Assembly (NCBI RefSeq): GCF_964340395.1
Contig: NC_135553.1
Span: 3,923,501 to 3,987,500, forward strand
Origin: Glandiceps talaboti
Lineage: Eukaryota > Hemichordata > Enteropneusta > Spengelidae
Direction of reading: 5' to 3'
Length of the DNA: 64,000 nt
The translations under genes were made by a program, and so were the position numbers. The notes under the pieces are model-generated. The model made no database searches. It was not told where the DNA came from and saw nothing but the letters and a program-made list of their open reading frames with translations. This document shows, one piece after another, positions 21,844 to 60,349 of the stretch (positions are counted from its first letter, which is position 1; each line of letters opens with the position of its first letter).

Positions 21844-24800
21844 ATGCAAGTGTGTGTGTGCATGCATACATGTGTGAGTGTGTGTGTGTGTTAATCTGCC
21901 TTTTAGGTTGGCCTAAAAATGGACGGTCCTAAATTACCTCCAATTCTAATGACACATTTGCCAAAGTCTGACCAACAAGCTGTTAAAAAGTGCCATAATT
22001 TTATTGATTTTTTCATAAACAAAGCAATACTATCTGCTGGAGATTCTCATAAATTGAAATTTAATCAAACATCCTGAAGCTATGAAGCAAAAAACTTCAA
22101 ACATTCATAAAAGTACTGTATGTATCTATGTACAACAGTCATTTGATATGTATAAGGTCCAGGTAAAGTGATCCTTATTTGTTTGTTGTCATACACAATG
22201 CATCGTATCATGATGTATATGTTCCGCCTTGATTTGACTTATTTTAATAATTAGTCACATTGGATTTACTTTGGGGGAAAGTCTTTTTGTAAATCATACA
22301 AACTCTGATTGGAACCAAATTGAAAGTTTTCATTGCACATCTAGAGTTATTGGCTTGGTTATTTTATAGCTTAGGGCACTGAGATGTTGTGTGTGAAACA
22401 GGTGGCTGGTACACTTAAAACAGATTGTGTTTAACAGTTTGGGAGAATAATACTTAAATAGAATTGATGAAAACATGTATAATAAAAGTGAATCTATTTT
22501 ATACATAAGGGAGGTTATGACTTTCTTTCAGTTAAATTTACCATGTGTTTTGTGAATCACAGCCCTGCTTTCATTATCTACACAAACTGGGAGGAATGAA
22601 TCTGGAGAAAAGACAGATACTACTAGTACAGATCAGACTGATCGTGGTGAAGTTAATCAAGGTAGACCCATTTTGTTATGGTGTGAACTTTTAAGTACAA
22701 TTTAGCCAAAAGCCACAGCCCTTAGGAATATATGGGAAGAGATTCCATCCGTGGGTTTTTCTTCATTTTTCAGAAATATGAATAAGTACAAAAATATAGA
22801 ACAATATATCTCAGGTCAGAGTTGACAATGTATATGTACTCTATACTCTATTGGCCATACAACCTGTCTAGTAAACATCGCAGTGTATTGTATTACCGTA
22901 TTAGCCATACAACCTGTCTAGTAAACATCACAGATCTGTGAGGATCAGCATCACTCTCAAATTACGTACTTGTAATAAAGTAAGAAAGTTCCAAAATTTC
23001 AATGCAATTTTTGAACATAAAAATCAGAATTCTAGAGAGTCAACCTGTCCATAAACTGAACAGTTCATACAGGCTCTTCTTATATAAATACATAAAGGAA
23101 TGAAACAATCGAGTAGTTTCCCCTGAAACTCATTAATTTCATCAATATTTGTCAGATTTATTCCTCTGTTTGGATACTATGATAGGAGAGTCAAGGCAAT
23201 TCTGTACATTTCAGCAACAGTCTGTTCTTCCTACACTTTCAAATCAACATTGCTTATCTGAGAATCTCAGTCAGGAGACAAGTCAAATAGGCAGATGTTT
23301 GTCCTATAAACATGGTCAGAATTAATAAAGTTTAGTGAAACATAATGTCATTAATTGTTCAATTTTGGATGTGTCTTATCACCTCTCTTTAGTTATAAAG
23401 TTCAACTGATAAAATGTCTTTTATATTGTAACTCACTTCAGTATGAATGCTAAAAACTTTGAACTTCTAGCACATTATAAACTAAATTATAAATCATTTG
23501 ATTTATCAAGCCATCATTAACATTTTTGGTTATTTCATTATTATCTTCTTTTTCACAGGTATATCTGGTTTTCGCAGGCTAATTTCAAAGAGTTGGATCA
23601 CCAGGGTAAGTGAACACGGTCCACTCACCATTCATTAATCTTGCACTGTGACCTGTGGTCACTTTCAAAGACAGGCCAAGAATGGACTCTTCATCCATAT
23701 ACACATCACTTACATTTATAATCTTTTTAGGCCATATTAAAAATAATATCAATATTTGTGATGATGACGAATTATTAAAGATACTGGGTCTTTCTTGGAG
23801 ACCGATGTGTATAGACCTTTGTTGTTTGGGTGAACATAGACTGCAATTTTTGGTCAAAATAGTAACCCAAACATAACTTGATAAATTGCTCCAGGATCTA
23901 TATTTTGTTATAGTTATTCCTTGTGATGTATATAATTGTTGAAAGTAAATGATTTGACTTTGTTAGAGGACTAGTAGAGGACTCTGATTCAAAAACTGGG
24001 TATATACATTTGTATGGTTTTCAATTGCAGTTGGGTTAGCACTTTTAAGACTATTAACTTTGATTCTGTATTTTTATTTTCAGATTTCATTCCCTATATT
24101 GATATTGCTAATAATTGTCACAGCAGGTTTATGGCTTGCAGAAATAGTTCTTCTTGTAACACATGGTTGCCCTGCACCCATGAATATCAAGACTGCACAT
24201 TCCAACTTAACAATCACGTATATTGTAACAAGTATTGCCACTATACCATTCGCAATCTGCATATATTGCCAGCTTGGAAAGCACAAGTCTTCTGCTCTGA
24301 TTCTAAAAGTTGGTGAAGGTGCAACAATAGGATTGTCACTAGTAGTAGCAACATTAATGGTAAGTATTTTTTTTCTGTGCATTCTCTAATTTCCATTTCT
24401 ATTTTAATGCATGGTCTAAAACATGATTAGCCAATCTGCAGAGTTGTTCCTTGTTATCTAAATATTATCAGCCAATCTGTAGAGTTGTTTCTTGTTATGT
24501 AGTACTAATCACATGCCATGTGTCATTGTATTAAATTGGCCGTTATTAAAAGGCTCATTACTCATTGTATAAGCTCATCATATTGAGAGCATTTTGTATT
24601 TAAATATAAACAGAACAGTTCTGATACAGTACATGTACATTGACCACATTTTTCTAAAATATGTGTCTTATTCACTCGCATTTTTGTTATATGATCATGA
24701 TTTGGGACTCGTCAAATCTAATTTATTTCTAATAATAAAATATGCATTACCTATTGCTTTCTCATTTTGTTGTGTTTGATATAGGGTTTGCTCAAGTGCT

Positions 24801-24877
24801 ACCAAATTGATGAATCAGATTCTGTACCAACAACTGCCATTCCAACCTTCAATACTACGATGCCATCAGTCCCATAA
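20174..24877 (+). CDS. TIR-domain protein B with three C-terminal membrane segments
   Basis: Six exons, 20174-20648, 21649-21720, 22563-22661, 23559-23605, 24084-24359 and 24785-24877, have good splice sites and agree in phase, giving 353 residues. I start at ATG 20174 (AAAATGA); the frame extends a few codons upstream without an ATG. Residues 5-150 form a TIR domain: box 1 FKYHCGVIF, BB-loop RDSTSG (41-46), box 3 KYFW (126-129). The position of the catalytic Glu in NADase TIRs holds K79 (FYKANLALD). A Ser/Thr/Asp-rich linker follows. Exon 4 (GFRRLISKSWITR) is basic and juxtamembrane. Exon 5 gives membrane spans at about 232-256 and 272-293, with NLT at 272, and a third span at about 311-327 runs into the last exon. 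A 26-residue tail ends MPSVP. TIR-plus-membrane suggests a receptor-proximal adaptor rather than a Toll-like receptor, since no ectodomain exists. AATAAA at 25783 is a possible poly(A) signal. Confidence 0.87.
20970..21310. mobile_element. Inverted-repeat element in TIR-B intron 1
   Basis: GGTTCCGGTTACCCGACCC on the left and GTAATCGGAACCACACATTT followed by AGGCCTAAC on the right resemble the ends of elements at 35531-36232 and 36237-36545. The interior is A-rich and non-coding. It occupies most of the first TIR-B intron. Confidence 0.55.
21787..21895. repeat. (TG)n microsatellite in TIR-B intron 2
   Basis: A long TG run followed by interrupted TG/TGCA; it begins about 65 bases after the donor of exon 21649-21720. 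Confidence 0.92.
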
Positions 24878-27700
24878 ACATTTTACAGCAAATGGATCTT
24901 ACACAAGTCTTGTTACCCCAGAGAAATCTTCAATGAGTCTTTACAGGAAGGTGTCTGTTACCGCCACATTATTGAACTTGAAAATAGGAAATAGTGTAAT
25001 ATGTTTTGATCTTGACAGAGAAAGTTTTAACTTATATGGGGTTCTCACTTAGCCAGTTGAGTCGACTCCGAGTCAACTCAAGTCATATTAACAATTAAAA
25101 AACAAGTATGAACATCTAATGTTGACTCCGTGTAGGGTCTATGCTTTATTGAAGTCTGTAGTTAGTAGAATTTAAAATGAAAGAAGAAAACAAACTTTCT
25201 TAGTGCTTGCATGGACATTCCAATGCCAGGGGGTGTCTCACCTAATAGAAGTCATTTCATTTGCTATGTAGAATCTACTTTGATTACTTTATGTAGTAGA
25301 TATTTATGATTGTATTTTCTTTGTATTGCAGTCAATCATTCAACTTTAGATTCAGCAAACATTTGACTATAGATTCAACATTTGTTTGACTTTAGACTCG
25401 GTCTATTGCTACACTTATTGTTACATTACTTAGTGCAGAGAATAACAACCTCCCTCTCGAAATCTATCATTTGCCAAGCTTAGTGATTTTGAAATCACCT
25501 TTTTAGAGTAGCTTTACCTTAACATTTTCCATGTATGTCATTTTTTATTTCATATGTTTAACAACAGCTTTTAAACTATTTTTGTGTCATGTATACTTTC
25601 TAATAAGTGCCCTTCATCAAATTTGACTGTGGAAAATGACTCTTTATAAGTGAACTATTATTACACATTTTCATATATAACAATACAAATGCTATTTATA
25701 CACAATGTAATATTTCTAACACCATTATTTACATTTTTTCAGTTTTGTACAAAATGTAACATTTCTAACACCAACACTTCCAAATAAATGACTGACTTGC
25801 AGGCTCTGTTTGGGCTGTCTTTATTTTTATACCATCCTGTTTTCTGGCAATGATGCTGATAAATTCTCAGTACCTGGAATAGAATATTACTGCCTCAGTA
25901 CATCATAAACATAAAGAACATTCGGTTTCTTGGTCGACACCATAGTTTCCACTCCAAGTACTTTACATATATCCCTAAAGCATGCATAAGAATAAGTCGA
26001 CCTTCTTGTTCTATTTTGACACTCTAGCATGAGGTACATTGTAAAATGCTACTGCAGGTCCCAAGAATTCCTGAGTATTTGACAAGAAAATAAAAGGTGT
26101 GATGTCACACTTTTGCATCAGCTACACGAAAAAGACTAGTTATGTAATGGAACTAACATAATTTTTTTTCTATCTTTGCCAAGACATACAGGGGTCTCCT
26201 TTTTTTTATCAGTCTGTACTACTATTTAGGATATAGTGGGTTATGAATATTTAATTTGTGATATAATAACCAATGAAAATAGTAGACAGTAATACATACC
26301 TCATAGGGCACACCACACTGAACTGGAGCAATCTGTTTATTTTTCATGTACATGTATTTAGGGGATCTAACTGAAAAAAAGACACCCTCTATAACTGGAT
26401 TAGAAACTTGTCTCAGTGTTACTGATGTTTGATGGCAAGTATCTGGACACAAATTTATAGTGTATTGGTGAAATTTACGGGCATAATAATAAAATGGTTC
26501 ATCATATCTTTCTGACACTAAACTGTTATTTCTCAAGCATCCAGATTGTTAAAAGTTCAATTTTATGAGTTGATAGCATCCTGAACATCAATGTACACCT
26601 ATTACAGTAAACTTATATATTTTTGCTACTAGAAAATTTTGCAGTCTTCAGCTAGTTCTCAAAGGATAATTTTCACTAATTCCCAGACTTGCACATTGTG
26701 TTCATTCATGTACAAGGCAATTTAGTCACTACTTAATTTTGCATTTTTGTTGTCCAGCGAAATAAGCAAAAATAAGTCTTCAGTGAAAATTTCCAGTTTA
26801 TTAGTAATGTTTTTTAAAACTGATCGATCCACCATTTGAAGATCTTTTAAAGTGTTATGATGTCAAGAAACATAGTTATATGATGTCACCCAATATTCTT
26901 GGCTGAAATATAGAAACACACTAAACATCTTTCTTGAAAATTTCCATCTTTACATATCTCAACACACACACACACACAATCACTAGACCACTATACATCT
27001 ATATATTCATGGAATAAATGTTACTTGAAAAATACTTTATTTTCTATCAGTAAAATTAGCACGTAAAGATTACTTTGTAAATTTCCTGCAGAGCAGAATC
27101 TCATGACATAAGATTTAATAACGTTCTGATAACTTGCATGATCCTTGACCCTAATATAATATAAATGTATAAATGATTTGTAGGATTGTCAAAGATTCTA
27201 TCTTTGTTGCTTGTAGGATCTGTAAGGACATGTTTTGTAGGAATCATGTATAAATAACTGAATCATAGTAAATACCCAATACATCACAATTTCACATTAT
27301 TATACACCAAGTCAGGCAATATTTGATTTCTGATTGACTGCTTGTGGTGACTGTAAACAAGATGGCGGCATGCATCCATGAATCACTATAGAGTAAACAT
27401 ATGTGGCACTTCTTTTTTGCCATAAACTTAGACTTGACTGTTATGAGAACTGAAAATAGTGTTACATCGATGATATTTCATTCTCAAAGGTTATGAGTAT
27501 GTTGTAGATTATCTGACAACAATAAAGTGCACATTTGTTGCTGTAGTAACCAATCCAATATGGCCACTACTGATAGCAGCATTACCTGAAGCATTCAAAA
27601 GCTGATGGAGACAATTTCTGGTTACACTAGATAGGACCTTTACCATACACCGTCCAGACATCTATAAGCCGTTTGGCTATTTTTTTATTATTTTTTTTTT

Positions 27701-27731
<31 letters not shown>

Positions 27732-28740
27732 TTTTTTTTTTTTTTTTATTTTTTTTTTTTATTTTTTATTTTTTTTTTGGGGGGGCGCATGGTACACAAG
27801 GACTCTCAACAGGACTGTTGTTTTTTGCATGATATAACTACTTTGTTGACATCTGGCGGGATACAATGAGCTCACTGTCCTAACTTTGAACTTAAAAGTT
27901 TTTTTAAAAAAAGGTTTCATTTACTGAGAACAAAGAAATATACAATCTGCGCACAAATTTACAAGTCAAAAATATTTCTGTGACTCCTGTAAACATACAA
28001 ATTCTAAAATTATGCACAACAATTTACATTTTAGCATGCAAAAACCATAATTTTATCAGAAAATTTGTAAAATGATATGCATTATACATGCCATTTAACT
28101 TTCTGTCTTGCTGTCCTTATAACAATCATTACCTTTTTTACTGACATGCTCCTGAATGTAATGTTCAACAATACCTCTGTAAATAGGTATGTGTGACAAA
28201 AGCTAAAAATTATGCACAACAATTTACATTTTAGTATGCAAAAAAAACATAAAATTAATGAAAAAGTTGTAAAATGATATACATTGTACATATTTAACTT
28301 GACCAGTTAAAACAATGGCCTGGGTTGACGATGTATTTAGAAAATGTTCCACTTGTTATCAAAAATACTAAATACTATCAACATGGCAGACATGCACATT
28401 TGTATAAGGTATGCATCAAGTTGAACTCAAGATACTCTCAGTCTCTTATAAAACTATAAAGACTCAAGCTGGGAGTTGTCTGATTTGGTTTGCATAAAAT
28501 TGATGTTACTTGATGTATTATATTTCATGAGCTCTCATTCATAGTATTAATAAAAGAATGTCCAATATCAAAGGAATGACTGATATCCATAAAACTAAAT
28601 AACTAAGTGGAAAATTTGAAAATCATATACATATACCAGTAATATTGTATGTTATAAAAATCTTCACAAAAAAAATGAGGATTCCTGTTCCTGTCTAAGA
28701 GCAGAAATATCAAAGATGATGTACCAAAAATGCAGCCAGT
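24878..28740. other. Convergent intergenic region between TIR-B and TIR-C
   Basis: It holds the TIR-B 3' UTR to about 25790 and then AT-rich sequence. A repeat at about 26640-26960 is shared with 13385. A T-rich low-complexity block containing (ATTT)n lies at 27680-27778. A direct duplication of about 95 bp (AATTATGCACAACAATTTACA) lies at 28004-28101 and 28202-28300. A 104-codon open frame on the minus strand at 26222-26536 has no ATG start and no known relatives that I recognise. Confidence 0.5.
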
Positions 28741-28769
28741 GTAGTTATGAATGCATGAAGTGGATCGAG

Positions 28770-28915
28770 TCATGATGGTTGAACAGTTAGAGTGGCCTGC
28801 TTGGAGTCTGTAAATCCTGGTTCGAGCCTCATCACTGCCATTTATTCCAGAGTGCCTGCAATGGCTGCAATGTGGATAGTATGTAATGTCAAATGACAGG
28901 GTCTTTATTTATAAT
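28770..28915 (+). repeat. tRNA-like SINE remnant
   Basis: ATGGTTGAACAGTTAGAGTG (A-box-like) and CCTGGTTCGAGCC (B-box) are spaced as in a tRNA gene, but the arms do not pair well enough for a functional tRNA. It sits near the predicted 3' end of TIR-C. Confidence 0.5.
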
Positions 28916-29125
28916 TTTAGTCACAATAGCATCTAAAGTTAAAATCTCCCAGCATCTCAAATGAAGAGAAAATCTGTGAGGTGCCATTGAGATTATGTTA
29001 TTTGTCATAATTTCATATAGAATACATCTGATTTTTCTCTTGAGTTTCTTCTACTTGTCATTTGTATTGCTGGTAAGTGTACTCTTTGGCAATTTAAGTG
29101 ACCTCCTCCATGCACACATCTCATA

Positions 29126-32369
<3,244 letters not shown>

Positions 32370-32689
32370 TGTGTGACCTTGGGTGACCCACGCTTATGAC
32401 CCAGACGGGTCAATTATAGGGGGCGTAATATAAATCATTACAATTCATGTGTCGAAATCCATATTGTAATATTGCACTGCATTGGTTCGGTGCAATATCT
32501 ACATTCTACTGTTACCATGTGATATTTAAATAAGACAATGCTCTACTAGAAAAGTATGCATTTGTATTGAACGTTTTATCAAAAATTGCATAAAACACAG
32601 AATGAGACACAAAATCAACGCTTATTAAAAGGAAAGACATTATTTTACATTTATCTAACCTTCGTATAAACCTTATTTTGCTTGTTGAT

Positions 32690-32806
32690 TATTACTGTAG
32701 TTTGTACATTTACTAGTTTATTTTAGCGCCAAACACTTATTGCAGAAAATCCAATGAAGAAATGTAGTTTTCTTGACGGATGCAATAAAGATTCTATTCT
32801 ATTCTA
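32690..32806 (+). repeat. Retroposon 3' tail
   Basis: GACGGATGCAATAAAGATTC followed by TATTCTATTCTA has the look of a non-LTR retroposon tail ending in short repeats. No coding part precedes it. Confidence 0.45.
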
Positions 32807-32813
32807 TGTTATC

Positions 32814-32927
32814 CTAGTTCCTGACAAGTGTGTTCGATTTTACACGACGTTATCTTCACATACTACACATTTAGCAATGTGTTAAGATAACGTAGTGTAA
32901 AGTCGGAACACGGTCGCCAGGAACTAG
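32814..32927. mobile_element. Small inverted-repeat element
   Basis: CTAGTTCCTGACAAGTGTGT.. on the left pairs with ..CACGGTCGCCAGGAACTAG on the right, including an internal pair ACGTTATCTT/AAGATAACGT. A second right end (AATGTAGTGTAAAATCGGG to AGGAACTAG) lies at 33063-33109. Confidence 0.7.
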
Positions 32928-33109
32928 ACTACATGTTAGTTTGAACATGTCTAAAACACATTCTTACAAGCCAGAGTACATATTTCTGCTAAAGTAACGA
33001 AATGTATGTCTCTTTTATTATACATACCCCTTTAATTTGAGGCACCGTCCAAGAAATGTATGTTCAAGATAATGTAGTGTAAAATCGGGATACGGTTGTC
33101 AGGAACTAG

Positions 33110-33780
33110 TCTACAATTTTAAAGAGGCATCTGTAGTATTCTAATTCAGATATTTACAGGACATTGTAATAAACAATAATTATTGCTATTTGCTGAATTC
33201 AAACCTAGCATTCAGTCATATTGCATAATGTTCGATGACGTCATTACGTCTGTGATCTAATACACGTATACTGAAAGGTCAGAGGAACCCCTATCCCCTA
33301 TTACGTCATGAACTGTGCGAACAACAACGTACTTTTACTTGTAACTCCCTTGAATCTCAGACCACTAAAACTTGGTCTGAGCTTGAATTGAACCTTGGAC
33401 AGTTTTAAAAAAAAACACACACGCTGAAAATCCCTCATTCGAACATCTATGATCTAATACATGCATATACACAAATACAAAAGCTGTTTATGAAAATAGT
33501 TTTTATTATTTATCATAAGATCCAGCCACTCTAATGTCATCACATGGTGACATCAATGCATGATTTGCAACGTATTGAATACAGTCAATTATAAAGTAAT
33601 TAGATACAGTCTTTGGTTGCGGTTTATTATATCTGCTGTGAGGAGAGAAGACGGTTGCATGTTACAGCCACTATTTCCCCGTGTCCGCTAACGACGAACA
33701 GGAAAATAGCGCCAATAGCATTGTAGCACAACTGTACAGTTTTTTAAAATGTTTAACTATATATGCTGATCCACGCTAGG
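33110..33780. other. Intergenic DNA, nothing recognised
   Basis: AT-rich sequence upstream of TIR-C with a partial CTCAGACCACTAAAA motif near 33356 and no gene or complete element. Confidence 0.5.
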
Positions 33781-33819
33781 TATAGGTGTTCATTTGCTGA
33801 ATGATTATTCAGTTATTTT

Positions 33820-34249
33820 TACACCTAATTTGCATATCACTGATGAAATCATTATATGTTTAATATTTCTTCATCTATACCCTAGGTGCATCCTCATTAA
33901 ATTTCAGACCAATCTGCTCAATACTTTTGGAATTACAGTTTTTTGACCAAAAAGACAATTTTTAGCCCTAATTTGATGGGATCATCATGTCGTGAACAAT
34001 TCTTAATCTAAACACCCATAACAATGTTCCCACCAAATTTCAGACAGATCTGTCCAGTAGTTTTTGAGATTAAGTTTGTTTTGTTTTGTTTTTTTACCAA
34101 AAATCACATTTTTGACCCAAATCACACACCAGTGGTAAGATCATTTTGATTTGAACAATTTCCCAACTAGACACCCACGGTAATACACCCACCAAATATC
34201 AGGGCAATCGGTCCAGCATTTTTTGACTTTAAGTTGTTTACACACATCC

Positions 34250-34336
<87 letters not shown>
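33820..34336 (+). mobile_element. Tandem-monomer element with (CAGA)n tail (pearl/HINE-like)
   Basis: Three degenerate monomers of about 130 bp, each with a CACC(A)AAAT.TCAG..C..TC.GTCCAG.A.TTTT core, are followed by TTTACACACATCC and (CAGA)n at 34252-34335. Core monomers followed by an ACRG-type microsatellite is the known layout of pearl and related Helitron-derived elements in molluscs. The assignment is by structure only. Confidence 0.6.
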
Positions 34337-34429
34337 CTTTGCCATGCCTATAGCACTACTGAACCTTATCAGTTCAGTTCTGCTAAAAAGGTCATTTATA
34401 AATTTAAAAAAAAGTAGCTAGATACAACT

Positions 34430-35530
34430 AAAGTGCATATTTTCCCTCCCTAAACTTTCGAGACTCGACTAACCTGACGACTGAGCCACGATATACAATG
34501 TGCAGTAACCTTATTGCTGTAACTGTAGCACACGAACAAATAATCAATGAAGAAATTTCAAGAGTCTACCGATAAATAATCAATCACTTTAAACATAGAC
34601 CCTTGGTGGAGGGGTTTATGCTTTAAAGTAATCATTTTCATACAAAACGTCTTCAGCCAAAACAAGATATTCATGTATGAAATACTAATATCTGAGTTTG
34701 GAATATATTCCAGGATGGTGATATTCTAGTCTAGGATGATCATAATACAAAATAATGACATTATTATAGGTATTTATGATATAATTCAAAAAATACCGTT
34801 GCCGGTGACTGTTGCGGAATATACACTACAGAGTGCTATTTATATTGTCTAGTGCAGTGGCATCCAATCACAAGATCTCTTTCTCTTCAACCACGCATGG
34901 CATCTATACCACACATACAACAGATTTCAGAATAAAAACACTACTATTACATAAACGTATTTACTAAAATACATATCTGTCTTCATAATTGTAATTTCAT
35001 ACTTTTCACGAGTGTAGTACCGTCTGTGTTCATTCTAGTACGAAGTACAAATGTACGTTCAATCACAGACAAGTAAGAAAGTTGTCTGTGGTTCAGTCAC
35101 AGTTTATATACTGCTCGCTATTTTATTAGTTTAGGTACCTGAACTACACGTACAATGTCATTGTTTTAACCATACACAATGTCGGTTTGCGAGCGTAATC
35201 CTACCTGTCAGTCTCTGTGAGTACAACTCTACTGTTATCATCGTGATCAGCTGGGTAACTTATGTCTATGATATAAAACAACCATGCTGTTGCATGTATA
35301 ACGATGAGGCCTAAGCGAACTTCCGATACACTGCAGGCGGTGTAAACGATCCCTGATGAAATTATGTCTCAATCTGAGATGTGTGGTAGACAGTATCTTC
35401 TACAATTCATTTGCGTTATCGGTGGTACCATTGGGAAAAACTACTATAATGATACATTTCCCCCGCAGTCAATACAAGCATCATCGTAGGTACAACTCAA
35501 CACGTTAAAAATCCACTGCCAAATGTACCT
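34430..35530. other. Intergenic DNA with one repeat fragment
   Basis: A degenerate copy of the 60-bp unit of 6.95 kb occurs at about 34700-34790. The rest shows no gene. Confidence 0.45.
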
Positions 35531-36233
<703 letters not shown>

Positions 36234-36236
36234 TAA

Positions 36237-36545
36237 GGCCAAACAAAAGTGTGTTTCCGATTACCCGACCGACCAAAGTTTAAGCCGTCGACCCTAAATA
36301 TTTTTTAAACATTGAAAAAAAAGATAAGAAGTTATTTGTCTTCTTGACCTTCATGCACGTTTATTTTCTTTCCCTAGCAATGTCTGTACATATTTCATCA
36401 AACTGTCACAGAAGGGGTATATATTCTGACCGATATTTTTTTTCTCAAAAAAATAAAGACAATTAAAAAAAAAGATAAAATGAAATAAATTCCCGCCCTA
36501 CCTATTTCCTGAAGCCATGTTATCGGAAACTCACTTTTTAGCCAG
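36237..36545. mobile_element. Inverted-repeat element of the same family, adjacent copy
   Basis: GTGTGTTTCCGATTACCCGA on the left and ATCGGAAACTCACTTTTTAG on the right frame an A-rich non-coding interior. It lies just downstream of the MOLO1 gene. Confidence 0.6.
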
Positions 36546-36813
36546 AGACAGAACATGGAAACTATATGATTTATAGTATTTCTTATAAATATGAATTGTC
36601 ATCGCCCAACACAAGTTTTTTACATAAATTTATAATAAGGATGTCTTATTTCATGATTTCTGGCTTAGAAAAAACGTATCAAAACTAAAGAAAAAAAAGG
36701 AGCACAAGAATAAAGATCTTTTTGCAAAGCATCATGCTCTGCACTGTCAAAAGGATGTGACATATGCAAATGAGCGCAGGCATCTATAGTGGCCAGCTAG
36801 TTTGAACATAACA

Positions 36814-57562
<20,749 letters not shown>

Positions 57563-57599
57563 ACAGTCGTCAACAATGGCGGAGAGTCAATTCAGCCTC

Positions 57600-57640
57600 C
57601 GCAGTACTAGACCATTGATTACGCTGTGCCTTTATATTTA
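57600..57640 (-). promoter_or_regulatory. Possible TATA box of the MOLO1 gene
   Basis: On the minus strand AAATATAAAGG places TATAAA at 57636-57631, about 70 bases before the ATG at 57562, leaving room for a start site about 30 bases downstream. A short upstream ORF (ATGGTCTAG) may lie in the leader. Confidence 0.4.
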
Positions 57641-58430
57641 GCCTCTGACGCAGCATTGAAACTGTGCTCGACGAGATACAGATTGCCACGCCTGTTCAGA
57701 CGTCCAATCCTAGGCAATCAATATACGACTCAACTATTAACTACGAACAGTTCGAACTACAGTCAGACTGTACACTTAAAACAGCCCCGTTCATGTGATC
57801 CGTAAAATATTCAACAGATACAGCAACACCAAGTATGGGTGGAGACTCCGAGAATGTACAGTATCAGGCAGGACGAACAATCACCTGTTCATTTCGATAT
57901 ATGTAATATATTAACGTTGCGATGGTTTATGCAGTGAAGATTGTTGACTTCTCCGATTGTATCATCTTTGTCCGAAGATACAGATGTGTGTGTGTAACGT
58001 ACATCGTGCGTGGGGTGTCACACAACGGGTAGAACGAACCTTGACCCGCGCCACGCATTGATTGGCGCTCATATATGCAGAAATCATGCATAAATCTAAA
58101 TGTATATAAATTGTCAAGGGTAAATGCGCATGTCATCTTTTTCATTTAACAACTTAGTCGAATTATACAGATCCGCATCGTAATCCAATCACAAGCGCGA
58201 ACACGTTACCACTACAACTACAACTACAAAAGCACACAATTGTAGCTATTACTATGTACACGTCGTCTGATTAAATACGTCGCCATATGTCCAACTTATT
58301 AGACAGGCAACCTGTAGAGAGATGTGAAATGACATTTTGTACACCTCGATCTGATCTATCTATAGAGCGAGAAAATAAACTCATCAGCAAAACTTATTCT
58401 TTCCAACCAGCCTTCACGATGGTACGGTGT
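57641..58430. other. Upstream region of the MOLO1 gene
   Basis: Non-coding sequence with no recognised element. Confidence 0.45.
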
Positions 58431-58498
58431 CATCCATCCATCAACCGACAAACCAATCAACAGTAATACATCTAACCATTTCTCAATTAATTTATTCT

Positions 58499-58618
58499 CT
58501 CGCTCGCTCGCTCGCTCGCTCACTCACTCACTCACTCACTCACTCACTCACTCACTCACTCACTCACTCACTCACTCACTCACTCACTCACTCACCCACC
58601 CACCCACCCACCCACCCG
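58499..58618. repeat. (CTCG)n/(CTCA)n/(CCCA)n microsatellite
   Basis: Tetranucleotide blocks in that order. Confidence 0.96.
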
Positions 58619-59716
58619 CGTGAACTACCAGTATATGTATCCCTCTGCGTGACGTGCGTGTACACGTGTGAGCGAACTGGTTTAATTTATCAGCCTGATA
58701 TTTCATTCTGTGTTCCAAATTGCAGCCGTTTGGTTGATTACGAGTAATGTTATCTTTACTGCACACCACAGAAATAAAATGACAGGCTGACTTATCTAGT
58801 AGTTTTCAACTTTATTACTCTGCAGTGCGTTCAATCAAGATATGGGCAACCAACTCCTTTCAGTTTAGTGGTAATGTGACCTAATGGCTATAGCACGGGT
58901 CATCAAGATACTTGCCGCTTCTTTAGTTCTTTGGTTGCCATGGATACTATAGATAGTCAGGCTCTCTGATTGAATTTGTTTCATTTCAGTTGTCAAGGTA
59001 AAACTGTAGAAATGTGAAAGTATACGTAGATAACTATTGTATAATATACTTCCAACTAAAATTACCGGACACGTTCTCTGTTGACATAGACTTATCAAGC
59101 CTACATATCAAATGTTCACGTTTTTCTTGTTCAGTAAAATATATATACCTCGTCTGTGGCTTGCATTGTGCTATATGGTTAACGGCGTTTAATACATACA
59201 TATAAGCATATTTTAGAGCGTCTGAGGCGCGATTAATATGATTGTCATCTTGAGGCCAGAAAACGCAAATATGCTCGTATTTGGTCGCCAACAAACTCGC
59301 ACCCACGGCGTTCTCTTTACCGTAGTTATTATACTACCATGTGCACAATAGGGCTTTCTTATTTCTTGATTAAACATTGACCCCTACTACACTAATCGGT
59401 GTGGATTTTCATTATTTATTACACACATTATTATACATCAGCATTCGTCACGTATACAAACAGTGGAGTAGAGACTCTACTATCTATAGTAGAACAGATC
59501 AAATGATAGATAATGAAGGTATTTTACTGGCAAACAAAAATGTCCTATTTAATACTAGCGTGACTACTGGCAATGACTCAGGTTTGGCATTTGCAGTAAA
59601 CCCACATCAGACGGCAAACAATCAAACGTATAGTATTCATAATTACATATACATACTTTAGCTTGGTCAGAAGTTAATAGAGCGACAGGTTGGTTGCAAT
59701 GATGGCTGTTATGTTT
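58619..59716. other. Intergenic DNA, no supported gene
   Basis: A minus-strand open frame at 59034-59306 begins on GTG and lacks family features; nothing else stands out. Confidence 0.5.
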
Positions 59717-59718
59717 TC

Positions 59719-59774
<56 letters not shown>

Positions 59775-59880
59775 CACACACACAAACAAACAAACACAGA
59801 CACGCAGACATAGACAGACACACAAACACGTGCGCAAGCACGCACGCACGCACGCACGTACGCACACATACACTCACGCG
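59719..59880. repeat. (CA)n compound microsatellite
   Basis: CA run followed by CAAA, CAGA and GCAC blocks. Confidence 0.95.
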
Positions 59881-60349
59881 CCCACGTAAGTATAAATACA
59901 AATACATATATGCATACATTACATACTAGTACTATCTTTTGTGAGCAGACATATGTTTATAAAGGCGAACAAATGCCTTTGTAAATTTACAATACAGAGT
60001 TTCTAAAGGCCTGTCACTGCTAACTGTTGGGGGCGCTATACATAGCCACTGTTATTAAAATCAACAATTTTTTAGTATATAACTTTAAACGTTGATATTA
60101 GGTTTGGAGTGGATATCACGACATTTAGAAACAGACTTCATAACTCAATCATTTACTTTGAACTTTTCATAGTTATTTCGCTATGTAACAATTTTCTGCT
60201 TCTTCATGGTTACTTTAGTTTGATATTTCCTTGTATTATTTCAATTTCTAAAATACTTTGAATTATGTCTAGTGATTGGTAGAACTCTCTCCAGATATTC
60301 TCTGATATTACAGCCAAATGGCATGACATATGTTTTTGAGGGTACCAAC

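Noticed and set aside
26222-26536. 104-codon minus-strand frame between TIR-B and TIR-C
   Set aside because: No ATG at its start, no clear splice sites and no recognisable family; could be chance in a 3' region.
28770-28841. Functional tRNA gene
   Set aside because: A- and B-box-like motifs are present but the arms do not pair into a cloverleaf; treated as a SINE remnant.
59034-59306. 90-codon minus-strand frame
   Set aside because: Starts on GTG and has no domain features or supporting splice sites.
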